Source: Thalassia testudinum (taxonomy: Eukaryota; Streptophyta; Magnoliopsida; Alismatales; Hydrocharitaceae). Taken from it: a stretch of 64,000 nucleotides of DNA. A program made the position numbers and the translations under genes. This document shows, one piece after another, positions 1 to 10,824 of this stretch (its first letter is position 1; each line of letters begins with the position of its first letter). The notes beneath the pieces are model-generated. The model searched no databases. It was not told the origin of the DNA and saw nothing but the letters and a program-made list of their open reading frames with translations. The stretch is taken from contig JAZHRO010000024.1 of assembly GCA_037157565.1 (NCBI GenBank), positions 11,476,501-11,540,500 on the forward strand. The letters run 5' to 3'.

Positions 1-679
1 CAGACATCTGATCTGCGTGGGAGGGTGTGTCCTCGCGCCTTCCCAAAATGAAACCTACATGCGCGACGAAAGCCTCCTCATCACGACACGTCTCAACACT
101 TTAGCGGAACGGCCTGCATGGCCGTATCCGCAAAAAGGAGGTGGAGAAATTTCGTACCTCTCATACGTCTGGAGCTCCCTCCAGACGTTGCCCACGTCGT
201 TTGGATGTAGGGCCAGACGTCTGATTCTGGGAAAGTTTCGCAGAATTAGAACCTCCTCGCCTTCTTCCCACTGTGCGCGAGCTCACCACGTAGCCACTCG
301 TCCGCTGCCCGAGATGCAACAGCACCACGGGAGATCTCCCCCGCACGACGCCCCTTCGCACGCATGTCGGTTGGCCTCGAGCTGCTCCGGCGGGCTCTTT
401 CTCTTCCTCGCATGCTCTCCCTCTTCTTTCCCTCTCACTGCACCTCTTCATCTCCGCACGCACCCAGCAGCAACTGCTGCCCTCGCTCTCTCTCTCGTGC
501 TCATGCTGGAAGGAGGAGTTGGTGGGGTGGTGAACGAGGGAGAGGGGAGGGGCATTTGAAGGCGTCTGACGGTCGGCGGGTTTCAGTCTACGCGCGCACG
601 CGCGCAGACTTGCAATCGTACACACGCAAAAATTTATTTTCAGACGTATTAAAAAGTGTTTGATGTCTCGGTCTTAACA
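1..679 (-). mobile_element. 3' LTR (partial) of Tekay/Del-type Ty3/gypsy element B
   Basis: Read on the minus strand this LTR begins at 679 with TGTTAAGAC and matches the start of the LTR at 1698 (TGTTAAGAA). It runs off the left edge of the window, so its far end is unseen. It carries several CAGACGTCTG-type palindromes and the alternating CGCGCGCA block also seen in the other two LTR copies (1698-4400 and 21234-23953). It lies directly downstream of the pol remnant at 763-1692, which makes it the 3' LTR of that element. Confidence 0.8.
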
Positions 680-762
680 ACATAACAAACTCAAAAGAAG
701 TTTCGTTCCCGAAACTTGCGCTAACTAAGATGCAGAAAAAGAACAATATACGCATAACAAAC

Positions 763-1692
763 TCAAAGAGGACCGAAGCTGGTCCGAAAAGATGTACCCT
801 CAAAGAGCTCTGGGTACCGCTCCCGCATCGCCGCCTCAAGCTCTCAGGTAGCCTCCTCGTACCGCCGGCTCCTCCACAAAACCTTCACCAGGGGTACTTG
901 CTTCCGTCTCAAACTCCAGAGAATCTGCAATGTCTGCTCGAGGTAGGTCAAGTCGTCACCCACCTCAACGCTGTCGTGGCTCAGGACGTGACTGGGATTA
1001 ACGACGTACTTCTTGAGGTTGGACACATGGAACACGTCGTGCACACCAAAAAGCTGGGGAGGAAGGGCAAGCCTATAAGCAACGGGTCTCACCCGCTCCA
1101 GGACCTCAAAGGGTCCCATGAACCTCGGCACGAGCTTCCCTCTCACCCCAAACCGCTGCAGGCCTTTCATGGGCGAAACACGAAGGAAGGCATGGTCCCC
1201 AACCTCAAACTACACCTCTCTGCGTTTCCGATCTGCATAGCTCTTCTATCTGCTCCTGACAGTGCGGAGTCGCCTGTGAATCTGCTCGATCACCTCCTGA
1301 CTCTACCGGATCAACCTGGGGCCAACCTCCCACTTGGTCCCCGATGTCGTACACCTCCGTCCGTACAGAGCCTCGTAGGGTGCCATGCCGATGCTCGAGT
1401 GATAACTGTTATTATATGCAAACTCCGCCAGGGGCAACTGCTCCTCCCAAGAGCCCTCCAGTCCAGTACACAAGCACGCAAATGGTCCTCAAGTGTCTGT
1501 ATCGTGCGCTCAGATTGTCCGTCCGTCTAAGGGTGGTATGCTGTGCTGAACCTCAGCCGCTCCCCAAGGCTTGCTGAAACTCAGCCCAAAACTGGGATGT
1601 AAATCGGGTATCCCGGTCGGACACAATCTCCTGCGGAACTCTGTGTAGACGTACCACGTCGCAAATATACCTCTCTGCCAACTGTGCTGTCC
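763..1692 (-). pseudogene. Integrase C-terminal half and chromodomain of Ty3/gypsy element B
   Basis: This is the end of a Ty3/gypsy polyprotein on the minus strand. Translation from 1692 downward shows the integrase core around SDRDTRFTSQFW (second catalytic Asp region), then AYNNSYHSSI, a YADRKRR segment, [12 protein letters not shown], a [12 protein letters not shown] segment typical of the integrase C terminus, and a chromodomain-like tail ending EEAT and YPELFEG before a stop at 763-765. Premature stops interrupt it, for example TAG just before FEVGD and TGA where the conserved Trp after EEAT is expected, so it is not functional. The N-terminal part is missing because element A inserted at 1697/1698. 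The chromodomain and long LTR point to the Tekay/Del clade of chromoviruses; the clade is inferred. Confidence 0.88.
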
Positions 1693-1697
1693 CAAGG

Positions 1698-4400
1698 TGT
1701 TAAGAACGAGGCATCAGACGAGCTTTTAAGACGTCTGGCTAGACGTCTGGAACCCTTTCCAGACGTCCGGTAATCAATTTTTGCGGCGTACGGGGTTGCG
1801 TCTGCGCGCTTGCGCGCACAGACTGCACCCGCCGCTCTCGCCCTCTTTTTCTCTCTCTCCTCCTGTAGGCGCGCAGCTCTTTTCTCTCTCTCCCCGCACG
1901 GCCTTATAAGGACGCCCTCACCCTCTCCCTCACCCTCATCTCCTCCGCATTCCTCTTCTCTTCTCCCTGCCAGTGCGAGAGCGAGAGCGAGCGAGCGACG
2001 GCAGCAGCGGTTGCGGCGAGTGTGCGGGAGGGGGGTGTTGCGAGAAGAAGACGCTCGACCGTGAGGGCTCGAGCTTGCCGGGGCAGCAAGAGTCGGCCGA
2101 CGGGGGAGCAGCAGGCGTGGAGTGTCGAGGAGGGGCTGCTGTAGCTCGGGCAGCAGGCGGACGGGGTGCGACGCGGCCGTGCGTCGCGGGTGGAGAGCGA
2201 GTCGGGCTTTGATTCTGGAAAATTTTCCAGAATCAGACGTCTGGGCTTACGACCAGACGACGGTGAAGACGTCTGGAGGATTGTCCAGACGTCTGGCAGG
2301 TAAGATATTTCTATCTTCTTCCTTTTTCGCGTGTACGGCCATGCAACCGTCCGTCGCGCCTTCGTCTACGATCCGTCGTGCTGAGAGCAGGTGTGGGTGC
2401 GTGCAGGTTCTGCTCGGGAGGGCGCGAGGACTCGTCATCCCACGTGAATCGGACGTCTGGCCGCAGTGCCAGACGACAGAGAGGACTTCCAGACGTTTTG
2501 GGTGACCATCGGACGTCTGGGAACCAGGGTCAGACGTTCCAGCAGGCTTCTAGACGTCTGAAGGACTACACAGAGCGAAGGTACAATCTGACCCACCTTT
2601 TAAGATGTCTGGAAGAGGTTCCAGACGTCTGATTTTGGACAGTTTCGTCATTTTCGACCCGTTTAGGGCCCGTTCGGAGTCTGTTTTCTGCGTTTCGAGT
2701 TGCGTTCTTTCCAAAATAAAATTCTATACCCGTTTACAGTAATTGTATACCATTCTGAGAAAATTCTTGTGCTTGATCCTTGTGTTAGGACCCCATACCA
2801 TTGCAGTCTTGGGGGTTGCAGAGGCGCACGGGATTGCCGACCACGCCCCCAGTACTCCCGTTGTAGCTGATAGAGTGGCTTTTAATTTATTTAGCATAAT
2901 TTGTTACAATTGTAGAACAATTAATAGAGTCTAGGGTATTGCATGAACCCTAGGACTGAGAAACTAGATTGAATGATAGATCCTAGGGTATTGCATGAAT
3001 CTTAGGATTGGAAAGTTAGATTGAATGATAGATTCTAGGGTACGGCATAAATCCTAGGACTGGAAAACTAGTGGAATATATATATTGCAGTCTTGGAAAA
3101 GTGGAAAGGAAATAATAGCTGCCTGTAAATTAATAGCTGCCTGTGATGAATGAATAAATATGATTCAGAATATGAGTTGTATGAACGTAAAACTGGAACA
3201 GTGAAACCTACAATGGCCAAACAAAAAGAATACGAACCCTACGGGGAATTAGGAGTAGAATTCCTGGAAAGAGAATAGAATGGAACTGAGAAAGTGAAAC
3301 GTGGAAGTGTGTTGTCTCTTGGGTACGTGGTACCAAAGAGAGCACACATTATCTCTTAGTGTAGAGGGGAGCTTGCCGCCCTCAGGTTGAGACCGGGGTG
3401 GGTTTGGCCACTATACACCGACTTGCTGGCCCTCGCGTACACAGTACCGAGGAGAGCTACTAGTGTAGGGAGAGCACTAGCTATCCCACGGGCCCCAGGG
3501 TTTTGCTAGCCTCCCACACCGACTTGTTAGGTCCACTGGGGAAACCAGGGTAGTCAGGCGAGGGTGCGTGGACTGTGGAGGGGTTGGACCCCTGTTACTA
3601 AGAGGGCACTGCCCTATACTGGTTCTGTGCTGTGTTTTGAGCGCACCCGTTAACGGAAACGACTGACCGCATGCCAGTGCGAGGTAGCTACCCGTGCGCT
3701 TATCGCGCGTGCCGTAGTCACCGTTACGTCTGTCAGCGACCTTGGGGTGGTTGACTGGGGGTAGGACCACCACGATGGACTCTCCCGGCCAGGGGAGTAC
3801 CACGTGTTACTTCTACTTTTCGGAAAAGATTGCAATCAAGATCGTTCCCACGAGGAACATTCGAGATCAAGTGAAGGATCTGAGAAATAAATAAATCGTG
3901 AAATAATAGAAAGACGTAATTAAAGAAAGTAAAAATATAACAGCTACTGTACACTCTATTGTTTCTTTAGCTTTTAGCTGCCACTCTACTCAGCGTTTCG
4001 CTGACGTGTTACACTCGTTACTTTTCAGGACCAGGTGTTGAGCAGCCAGGGTCAGCGGCTGCAGAGGACGCTGGGCCTAGTAGGGTCCAATAGAGTTACC
4101 CACAGTTCTTTTTTGTACTTTTCTTCCACTGTAGTGAGTAGTTTCCTTGTTACTCCTTGTACTTCTTTATTGTAAGCTTCATGTTATGTACATATTTGTT
4201 GTTCTACTGTTGTAGTGGTGTATACTGCAGTAGTTCCTTTTCTTACTGCTGTATTTTGTTACTGCTAGTTATATTCATGCTAGATGTGGTTTATTTTACT
4301 GCTCTTTTGGTTACTTCCTCGTTGGACGACTAAGTCTTGGGATTAGTCGAGTCGGTCCGATTCTCGTGTCTCGTAGGGACTCGGGGATCGGGACGTTACA
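1698..4400 (+). mobile_element. 5' LTR of Tekay/Del-type Ty3/gypsy element A
   Basis: A 2,703-bp LTR starts TGTTAAGAACG and ends GACGTTACA, immediately before a tRNA-iMet-type primer binding site at 4404. It is homologous along its length to the reverse-oriented solo LTR at 21234-23953. The 5 bases before it (1693-1697, CAAGG) are the presumed left target duplication; the right copy is missing because the element is truncated. A TTATAAGG sequence near 1904 is a possible promoter TATA. Features inside include many CAGACGTCTG palindromes (1720-2640), a CT-rich leader and a 52-bp tandem repeat (2931-3086). Confidence 0.88.
2931..3086. repeat. 52-bp tandem repeat inside the Tekay LTR, three copies
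   Basis: Units beginning CTAGGGTAT recur at 2931, 2983 and 3035, each carrying GCATGAA (or GCATAAA) then CCTAGGACTG-like sequence. Degenerate counterparts appear in reverse orientation in the solo LTR at about 22575-22730, so the repeat belongs to the LTR family. Confidence 0.8.
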
Positions 4401-4403
4401 AGA

Positions 4404-4415
4404 TGGTATCAGAGC
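4404..4415 (+). other. Primer binding site of element A (initiator tRNA-Met type)
   Basis: TGGTATCAGAGC lies three bases after the LTR end at 4400. This is the usual complement of the 3' end of plant initiator tRNA-Met used to prime minus-strand DNA synthesis in many plant LTR retrotransposons. Confidence 0.9.
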
Positions 4416-4574
4416 AAGGTCGTCCCGAGAAGTGAATCAACTGACTGGAAAATAACCAATTCACATGTCTGTAACTAGAGTAGCCACCACAGCATATCTT
4501 TTGACATGAGCTCTTAGACGTTTTCGCTAGATATTGTTCCGTATTGATGTGTTTCCGCTTTGTTTCGCGTCTCC

Positions 4575-5789
4575 ATGCAGGAGATTCCTCGTCGTGGGAC
4601 TAGTGAGGCGAGCCGCGGGCGCGGCCGAGGACGAGGTCGGCGAGGTGGGCGTGCTGCTGTCGACGTCTCAGTGGACCAGCCACTGCTCCCGAACATTCAG
4701 GCCCAGGACCTCGCCTAGCTGATACGGGATATTGTGCAAGAGGAGCTCAACCCACCGCCCCGAGCACCTCTCCCTGGGGTTGCGGAGGGGGAGTCTTCTG
4801 TGGGACCACACGACGGACGCGGCGCTGGACACGGGGGAGAGGATGGGCCGCCACCGCCCCCACCTTCCTCCGACACTTTCGTGCACGAGGCACCTTTGCC
4901 TGGAGGTGCACCAGCATCTCCACTGCAGCGCCACTTCGAACTCTTCGGGCAGTTCCGGAAACTGAGGCCCCCCTCCTTCAAGGGGGATGAGGACCCGACC
5001 GAGGCAGAGGACAGGCTCGAGCAGCTCGAGAAGGTTTTCAACACCCTTCACCCCCCGGTAGAGTGCCGTGTGGCCTTTGCCACGTACCAGCTGGAGAGTA
5101 CGGCACACAGGTGGTGGAGGGCGGTCAGGGGACAGGAGAGGGACGAGCCGACTTGGGACCGGTTCGTCACCCTCTTCTGCGAGCAGTACTTTCCCCAGAC
5201 GTGGCAGGACCAGAGGAGGCGGGAGTTCCACACTCTCCGCAAGGGGACGATGACCGTGAGCGCGTACCGCACGCGTTTTCTGGAGCTGTCCCGCTTTGCA
5301 GAGACAGCGGTAGCCACTGAGGAGGAGCACCTTTGGAGGTTCCCCGAGGGGCTCCGACCTGCGATTCGAGGGTATGTCAAACCCTTGAAGCTGCCTACAT
5401 TTTCGAGGGTGGTGGAGGCAGCTATGACCTACGAGGAGACCAACCCGTCCGCGCGAGACACTGACGGCGGGCGAAAGAGGCCCTTCCAGCCAGACTTTTC
5501 ACAGGGCCGGCGAGAGAGGGGACACGTGGCGTCCGCAGGAGAGTCGTCACGTTTTGCAGGGCCATCAGTGGCCTTTGGGGGCCCTCGACAGGGGCTAGTC
5601 GCTAGCACTGGACCCCCGCCCAGCCGGCAGCAGGGACACATTGAGGGCGGGAGTCGGGTTCCCCTCTGCTACCAGTGTGGCCAGCCGGGCCACATCAGGA
5701 GGGACTGCCCGTCTAGGGCAGGAGGTCAGCAGATACCTCCCTCTTCGAGCACTGGAGGACGTGCAGGAGGCCGCGGTTCCCAGGCGTGA
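4575..5789 (+). pseudogene. gag of Tekay-type element A
   Basis: Gag is the nucleocapsid/capsid precursor. The likely start is ATG at 4575, giving a short Arg/Gly-rich N terminus (RGRGRGRRGGR). A TAG at 4716 breaks the frame; the same frame stays open from 4734 to TGA at 5787-5789. The capsid-like region has the FKGDEDPTEAEDRLEQLEKV and RRREFHTLRKG segments usual for Ty3/gypsy gag. A CCHC zinc knuckle (CYQCGQPGHIRRDC) sits at about 5668-5710. In related elements gag and pol form one frame; here TGA at 5787 and a later frameshift near 5945 separate them. Not functional as read. Confidence 0.88.
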
Positions 5790-5950
5790 GGAGGACAGCA
5801 GTCACGAGGAGGATACCGGCCAGCACCTACCTGTCCGACGCAAAGTGTGGTTGCTTCGTCCCCACCTAGAGCTGAGGGGCGTATCAACGCCCTGACACAC
5901 AGGGATGCCAGAGCTTCGGGATCGGTGGTGGTAGGTATGGTTTCAGGGCA

Positions 5951-6857
5951 AACTCGTTTACACACTTTTCGATTCCGGCGCTACGCACTCACTTGTCGCA
6001 GCCAGTTTCACAGTTAGTTTGAGCCAGGACTATATGCTGTTAGAGAATCCGTTCGTAATCAGAGATCCGAGTGGTCAGCTGTTTGTAGCTGAGAAGGTGT
6101 ACACAGGTTGCGAGGTCAATATCGGGGGACATAGTCTGCCAGCTAACCTGATTATGATACAGATAGAGGACTTTGGCGTAATTCTGGGGATGGACTGGTT
6201 GTCCGCTTACCACGCTTTGGTGGACTATTTTGAGAGGAAGATCGTCTTCTCAATACCAGAGTTACCTTCTTTCGAGTTTCACGGATAGCAAGTGGACGGA
6301 GGCTTCAGGTGCATTTCGGCACTTCGGGCGGCGAGACTTTTGAGCCAGGGGTGTGAGGGCTTCTTAGCTTGTGTGGTGGCAGAGCCTAGCCCTGTGGTAG
6401 ACTTCCAGAGCATCCCGGTGGTCAGAGAGTACCCTGATGTGTTCCCAGACGAGTTACCAGGACTACCGCCCGAGCTTGAGATCGAGTTTGAGATCTCACT
6501 AGTACCAGGGACCAGCCCCATCTCCACCTCACCATACAGGATGGCACCGCTTGAGCTACGAGAGCTCAAGTCTCAGTTGCAGGACCTTTTGGAGAAGGGC
6601 TTTGTGAGGCCCAGTGCGTCTCCCTGGGGAGCCCTGGTACTGTTTGTGAAGAAGGATGGTACCCTACGCCTTTGTGTGGACTACCGACAGCTGAATAGGG
6701 TCACCATCAAGAACAGATATCCGCTGCCGAGGATCGACGACTTGTTTGACCAGTTGTGAGGGGCTACGGTGTTCTCTAAGATCGACTTGAGGTCTGGATA
6801 CCACCAATTGAGGATCAGGGAGGCAGATGTCTCCAAGACAGCTTTCCGCACCCGGTA
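5951..6857 (+). pseudogene. Protease and truncated reverse transcriptase of element A
   Basis: The aspartic protease motif LFDSGATHS occurs at about 5960 and its flap partner ILGMDWL at about 6180. After an in-frame TAG at 6286-6288 the reading continues into the linker ([15 protein letters not shown]) and the reverse transcriptase N-terminal fingers: [38 protein letters not shown], then a TGA at 6757-6759, then [13 protein letters not shown] and KTAFRTR. The coding homology ends at about 6857. The YxDD catalytic box, RNase H, integrase, chromodomain and 3' LTR are all absent, so element A is 3'-truncated and dead. Confidence 0.9.
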
Positions 6858-7085
6858 AGCCACCTCTCAGGGTTGGCAGGAACTCAAGCGAACATGCCTT
6901 ACACTCCCTTATATTGCCGCCTCTTAGCATCGGCAAGCCACCTCTCAAAGTTGGCAGGAACTCTGGTAGACACACCTTACAATCCCTTGTATTACCGCCT
7001 CTAAAGGCTAGTAAGCCACCTCTCAAGGTTGGCAGGTACTCAGGCGTACGTGCCTCACGTTCCCTTGTATTGCTGCCTCCTAAGG
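6857..7085. repeat. 78-bp tandem repeat, three copies
   Basis: Three units start TAAGCCACCTCTCA or CAAGCCACCTCTCA at about 6857, 6932 and 7010, each with GTTGGCAGG and ending GCCGCCTC-like sequence. Related half-units recur near 8052 and 8114 (CCGCCTCCAAAGG, CCGCCTCCTAAGG). Tandem repeats in the 3' untranslated part are common in Tat/Ogre elements, which fits the context. An open frame over the array (KPPLKVGR repeats) looks incidental. Confidence 0.75.
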
Positions 7086-8425
7086 GTAATCCAAGCGAAC
7101 CCAAAGGGGCCAACAACCCCATTGAGACATCCTTCGCCTCATCCCCGCTCGGGTCTAGGAGAACGGATGCAGCTGACTCCCTCTCAACGCACGTCACACA
7201 AGCTCCTTCCACGGATGCTTTGAGGGAACCTGCTGCACCTCCTCTTTGCTTCCTGCCTGATTCCTCTTGAACTCCTCAAAAGTAAGAGGACCCCCTCTTC
7301 TTGCCTTGCCCCATGGGCCTCCCCCACACGGGACAAGTCCCATAATGGGAAGAATCACTGCAACACCCAAAGTTGTTCGACCGGATAAACCACCCAGAGG
7401 CTGCAACAAAAAACAAGTCAAAACGAATCCAAAAGAGATGAAAAAAGGGCATCACAAAGCATACCTTCGACCACAAAACATAGGCACGCCTCAAACTCGG
7501 AAACACCTCGATAGGCATCCTAGCTACATAAGCCCTAAAACCCTTATCTCAGCCCATGGGCCAAACAGAGGGAGAAAACTGGATTTACCTTCTCCCACAG
7601 GCCCGGACGTAACCATTGTATGACCACTCCACTAAACAAGCACTTCTAACGACAAAACCTTCAACGTGAGAATAAGCGAAAGAAAAATTCCCTTAGGGCA
7701 ATTGTCAAGTCGTCTAGACGCAATAAAAGGATGGAGGGGCATGAACTCCAATCATACCCCCAACCCCTATTTATAATCTCCCCCCCACCAAGGCTATTAC
7801 ACCCCCACAAGGGACACAGGTTCTTAAGGGGCAAAATATTCCAAATATGGTGCGAATTCCAAAGCATCCCACCTAGACTGACAAAAACAATAGTCAATAT
7901 TCCATGCATTACATCACCTTGCGCATGCACCCCGACGCCACAATAGCCTCAGTCACCTCACTGACAAACATGACATTCGAGGTCATGACCTCTCATGTCA
8001 ACGACAATTAAAACCCATCTTGTTGAACTACATGGTAAAATAATTGTTGTTATGCCGCCTCCAAAGGTCGGCACAAACTCGGGCTCATACACTCCACGTT
8101 CCAATTTGACAAAGTTCCGCCTCCTAAGGCCGGCACAAACTTAGGTTAGGCACAAAAAGGCGCCAAACTCCCTGCCATACACAAACACTACATCTTAAGA
8201 CCAACCGGAACCACAGCCGACGCGAAGTTAGAAAAAAAGTCCTTACAAAAGACCTCTTACGTACGGCAGGAGACAAGGGCAAACCACCCAACTCTTCCTT
8301 CGTGACAAATGTTCTTCCCCCTTCATCTCAGTCGGCCGTACATTTGAGGGCATCATCTACCACGGAGTTTTAAGTACTCTAGCTCTCTAAACAGCTTACG
8401 CTAGCTAGAAAGTGGGGGCATATAA
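6858..8425 (+). mobile_element. 3' internal noncoding part of a probable Tat/Ogre-type element
   Basis: This stretch has no recognisable polyprotein. It begins at the breakpoint where element A stops and contains the 78-bp repeats. It ends in a polypurine-like AGAAAGTGGGGGC just before an LTR-like TGTGGGGCAAAAATAG at 8426. The combination of 3' tandem repeats, polypurine tract and LTR start suggests the 3' end of a Tat-lineage Ty3/gypsy element on the plus strand. Open frames at 6827-7270 and 7267-7623 match no family I recognise. Confidence 0.45.
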
Positions 8426-9025
8426 TGTGGGGCAAAAATAGCCCTCGGATCCAAAACTCTTCGCATAGCCTAGCAAAGGATTCGTTTACCCGATTATAGG
8501 GTAAATAGGCAGGTCGGGTAGTCCAGCCAGACTTAGACCTAGATCTATCTAACCTACTAGAAGATTCGACGCAGCTAAGGGCAGAATTACGACAGGATGG
8601 AAATGACTACCTAGAACCTAACGGTAGACGAGCAGCCTGACAGAAAATGTACCAAAGATCACTAGGCTAGGAATCTTTCCGTGTTATAAATAGTAATTAG
8701 AGACCCTTGGAAAAGGGGGGCGAGAGTGGGAGAGATCCGGTAACCTCATGAATACTAGTGCAGAGTTAGGAGTATCATCCCCCCCAGACGTACACTCCTT
8801 ACGATAGAACTGAATCACCAAATTCTTCGTCTCCCTTATGATTGCTCGTAGGACGTGGAGTCGGACCTTCCGGTCATTCTCGAGGCCCGACTCCATGTCC
8901 CTCGTAATGAATTGGTTTTGGCCACATGACGTTCCTTAAGTCTATAAATCCTTTAATACCCATCGGTGGCTTCGACGGCGACCTCCGGGCTCATCAATCT
9001 TGTGATTAAAACAAATAATCTTACA
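8426..9025 (+). mobile_element. LTR-like sequence of the probable Tat/Ogre element
   Basis: It starts TGTGGGGCAAAAATAG after a purine tract and contains TTATAAATAG at about 8685 as a possible TATA. A plausible end is AATCTTACA at 9025. No second LTR copy and no target duplication could be confirmed, so the boundaries are tentative. Confidence 0.4.
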
Positions 9026-10163
9026 TTTGGCATAGTTAGGCTATTTGACATCTTTAGAGACTTAATCGGTGGATTCTGAAGATTCCATGGTAATACACTG
9101 GTGGTTTAACTTTTAAAAATGGAGAACCATACCTCTCATAAATATACTGGTGTTGCATGTTTATATCCATAGAAACAACTTACGCAATGTTTCTACTGCG
9201 ATTGACATCTAGAAAAATATGAACCACATTCTTGTATCCAGATACTGGGATACAAGATCCCGATATCTTTTTCTCTCCCACATTCATCTGCATATCTAGC
9301 ACTCGAGAGAAAATGTAAGCTGATAGTTTTATGCTTGTAGGAGCCAAGACTTTTACCTCAAAATCCCAATCTCACTCTCACCACACCCAACCTCATGGGA
9401 TTGTATGCAGGGATAGACCATCGCCTCACAGAAGTAGATAATATTAGAATAGCAAACGTTAACCCCATATTATCTTCACTCAAGATCAACTCTCCCAGAG
9501 AAAAGATAAACGTCCCAATCCTGCGAAAGAAAAGATACCTTTAAGAGAAAGAACCGAGGTATCCACTTTCAACGCCTCTTCTTCACAGGAAAAAAAAAAA
9601 AAAAAACTCTTATCTAAAACCCTTTCCAACAACACCCACTTCTACCCCAGTTCACATAATTTGAGTGACGGGCATGAGAAGTTGGAGCGAGTCATGAGTT
9701 GTGCGGACGTCAAAATTAAGGTGAGGATCGCTTGTTGGGTTTGGATGCTTAATGGGGGAAGTGTGTTGCGCAATTTGTAAGGGGTTGTTTGGGTGAAAGA
9801 ACACACACCGAAAAGAAAAAGGGAGAATGAAAAGAAATTGAAATTTAGAGAGGAATTAAACATTTTTATGCTGTGGAGAATTAAATATTTTGTCTTGAAT
9901 GATTTAAGAGGAATAAAAAAATTTCACCTCTAAGGTGAATTATATTCTTTTAAATTTAAATACTAAATTTTATAACAAAATAATTTTAAAATTTAAGATT
10001 CCAAACGTGAAATTTGAATGTCAAATTTTTCTTCTAAATAGTCCTAATGGAAAATTAGTAGTGTATACACGCATATGCATCCCCCATTCCTCCATGTTAG
10101 AATTGGGCATTTATGCCTCGTACCATTTTAGTCCCATCTCATAACCAAGAATGGATGAATCAA
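9026..10163. other. Intergenic DNA without recognised gene
   Basis: No family recognised. It includes a 17-base A run at 9590-9606 after a CTTCACAGG context and AT-rich sequence from 9840. Short open frames here have no coding character. Confidence 0.5.
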
Positions 10164-10824
10164 TAGGGATGAGCATATTGGATTGCACTAGCTTGATCCA
10201 ACACAAAGCTTGTCCCCACGTACCTAATCCAAACCCTCAATCATTTTGAATTAGGTTTAGGCTAAGCTATCAACTCATGTAACAAATGAGTCAAGGCCGA
10301 CTCAAATTAGACATGCCAAGTTGGCCACAGATCAAATTATATACCTAAGTTTGCATGTATGTATACATATGACACACACATATGTATGCGTTTTTGTGGT
10401 AAAAGAAAAAGATAACAGTATAGAATAATTTAATAATCTGAAATATGATTTTTTTTCCCCTCATACCTACCTAATCATAATTCACAAACAAATATCTCTC
10501 TCTAATATCTTTTGATTACTTGTTGCAGCCTAGAAGGTCATGACAAGAGTAGAATATTTATTTAAGTAGATGATGTATTCTATTCCACCTGTCAAAAATT
10601 TAGTACACAAATAAAATTATTTTATTTCAAAAGCACATATAAATAGCAGAACACAATCCTAGGCAAACTAGACTTGATCCATGCTCGATTTTCAAGGCAA
10701 ACTTCAAGACCGATAATTTGGAAAATCATTCAGCTTTGAACCAACCTACTGACTCAATCTAAATTAAATGTACTTGACTAGATCTTACTTGACTTGCAAG
10801 AGTTCAACCTCATGCTCATTCCTA
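10164..10824. mobile_element. Possible non-autonomous hAT-like element
   Basis: The ends form an imperfect inverted pair: TAGGGATGAGCAT at 10164 and, read in reverse, TAGGAATGAGCATG at 10824. Similar TAGGGGTG-type ends are used by the two better-supported hAT elements in this window. The 8-base flanks do not match, so an old insertion or wrong boundary is possible. Confidence 0.4.

Noticed and set aside
17..663. Overlapping open frames on both strands at the left edge
   Set aside because: They lie inside the GC-rich Tekay LTR; similar frames occur at the same LTR position near 23500-24000 and have no protein-family character.
1810..2632. Several plus-strand frames of 80-130 codons
   Set aside because: Translations of the LTR leader and CAGACGTCTG repeats; not conserved between LTR copies.
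6827..7623. Two long frames with KPPLKVGR repeats and a Lys-rich continuation
   Set aside because: The first is a translation of the 78-bp tandem repeat and begins inside the truncated RT; the second shows no known domain.
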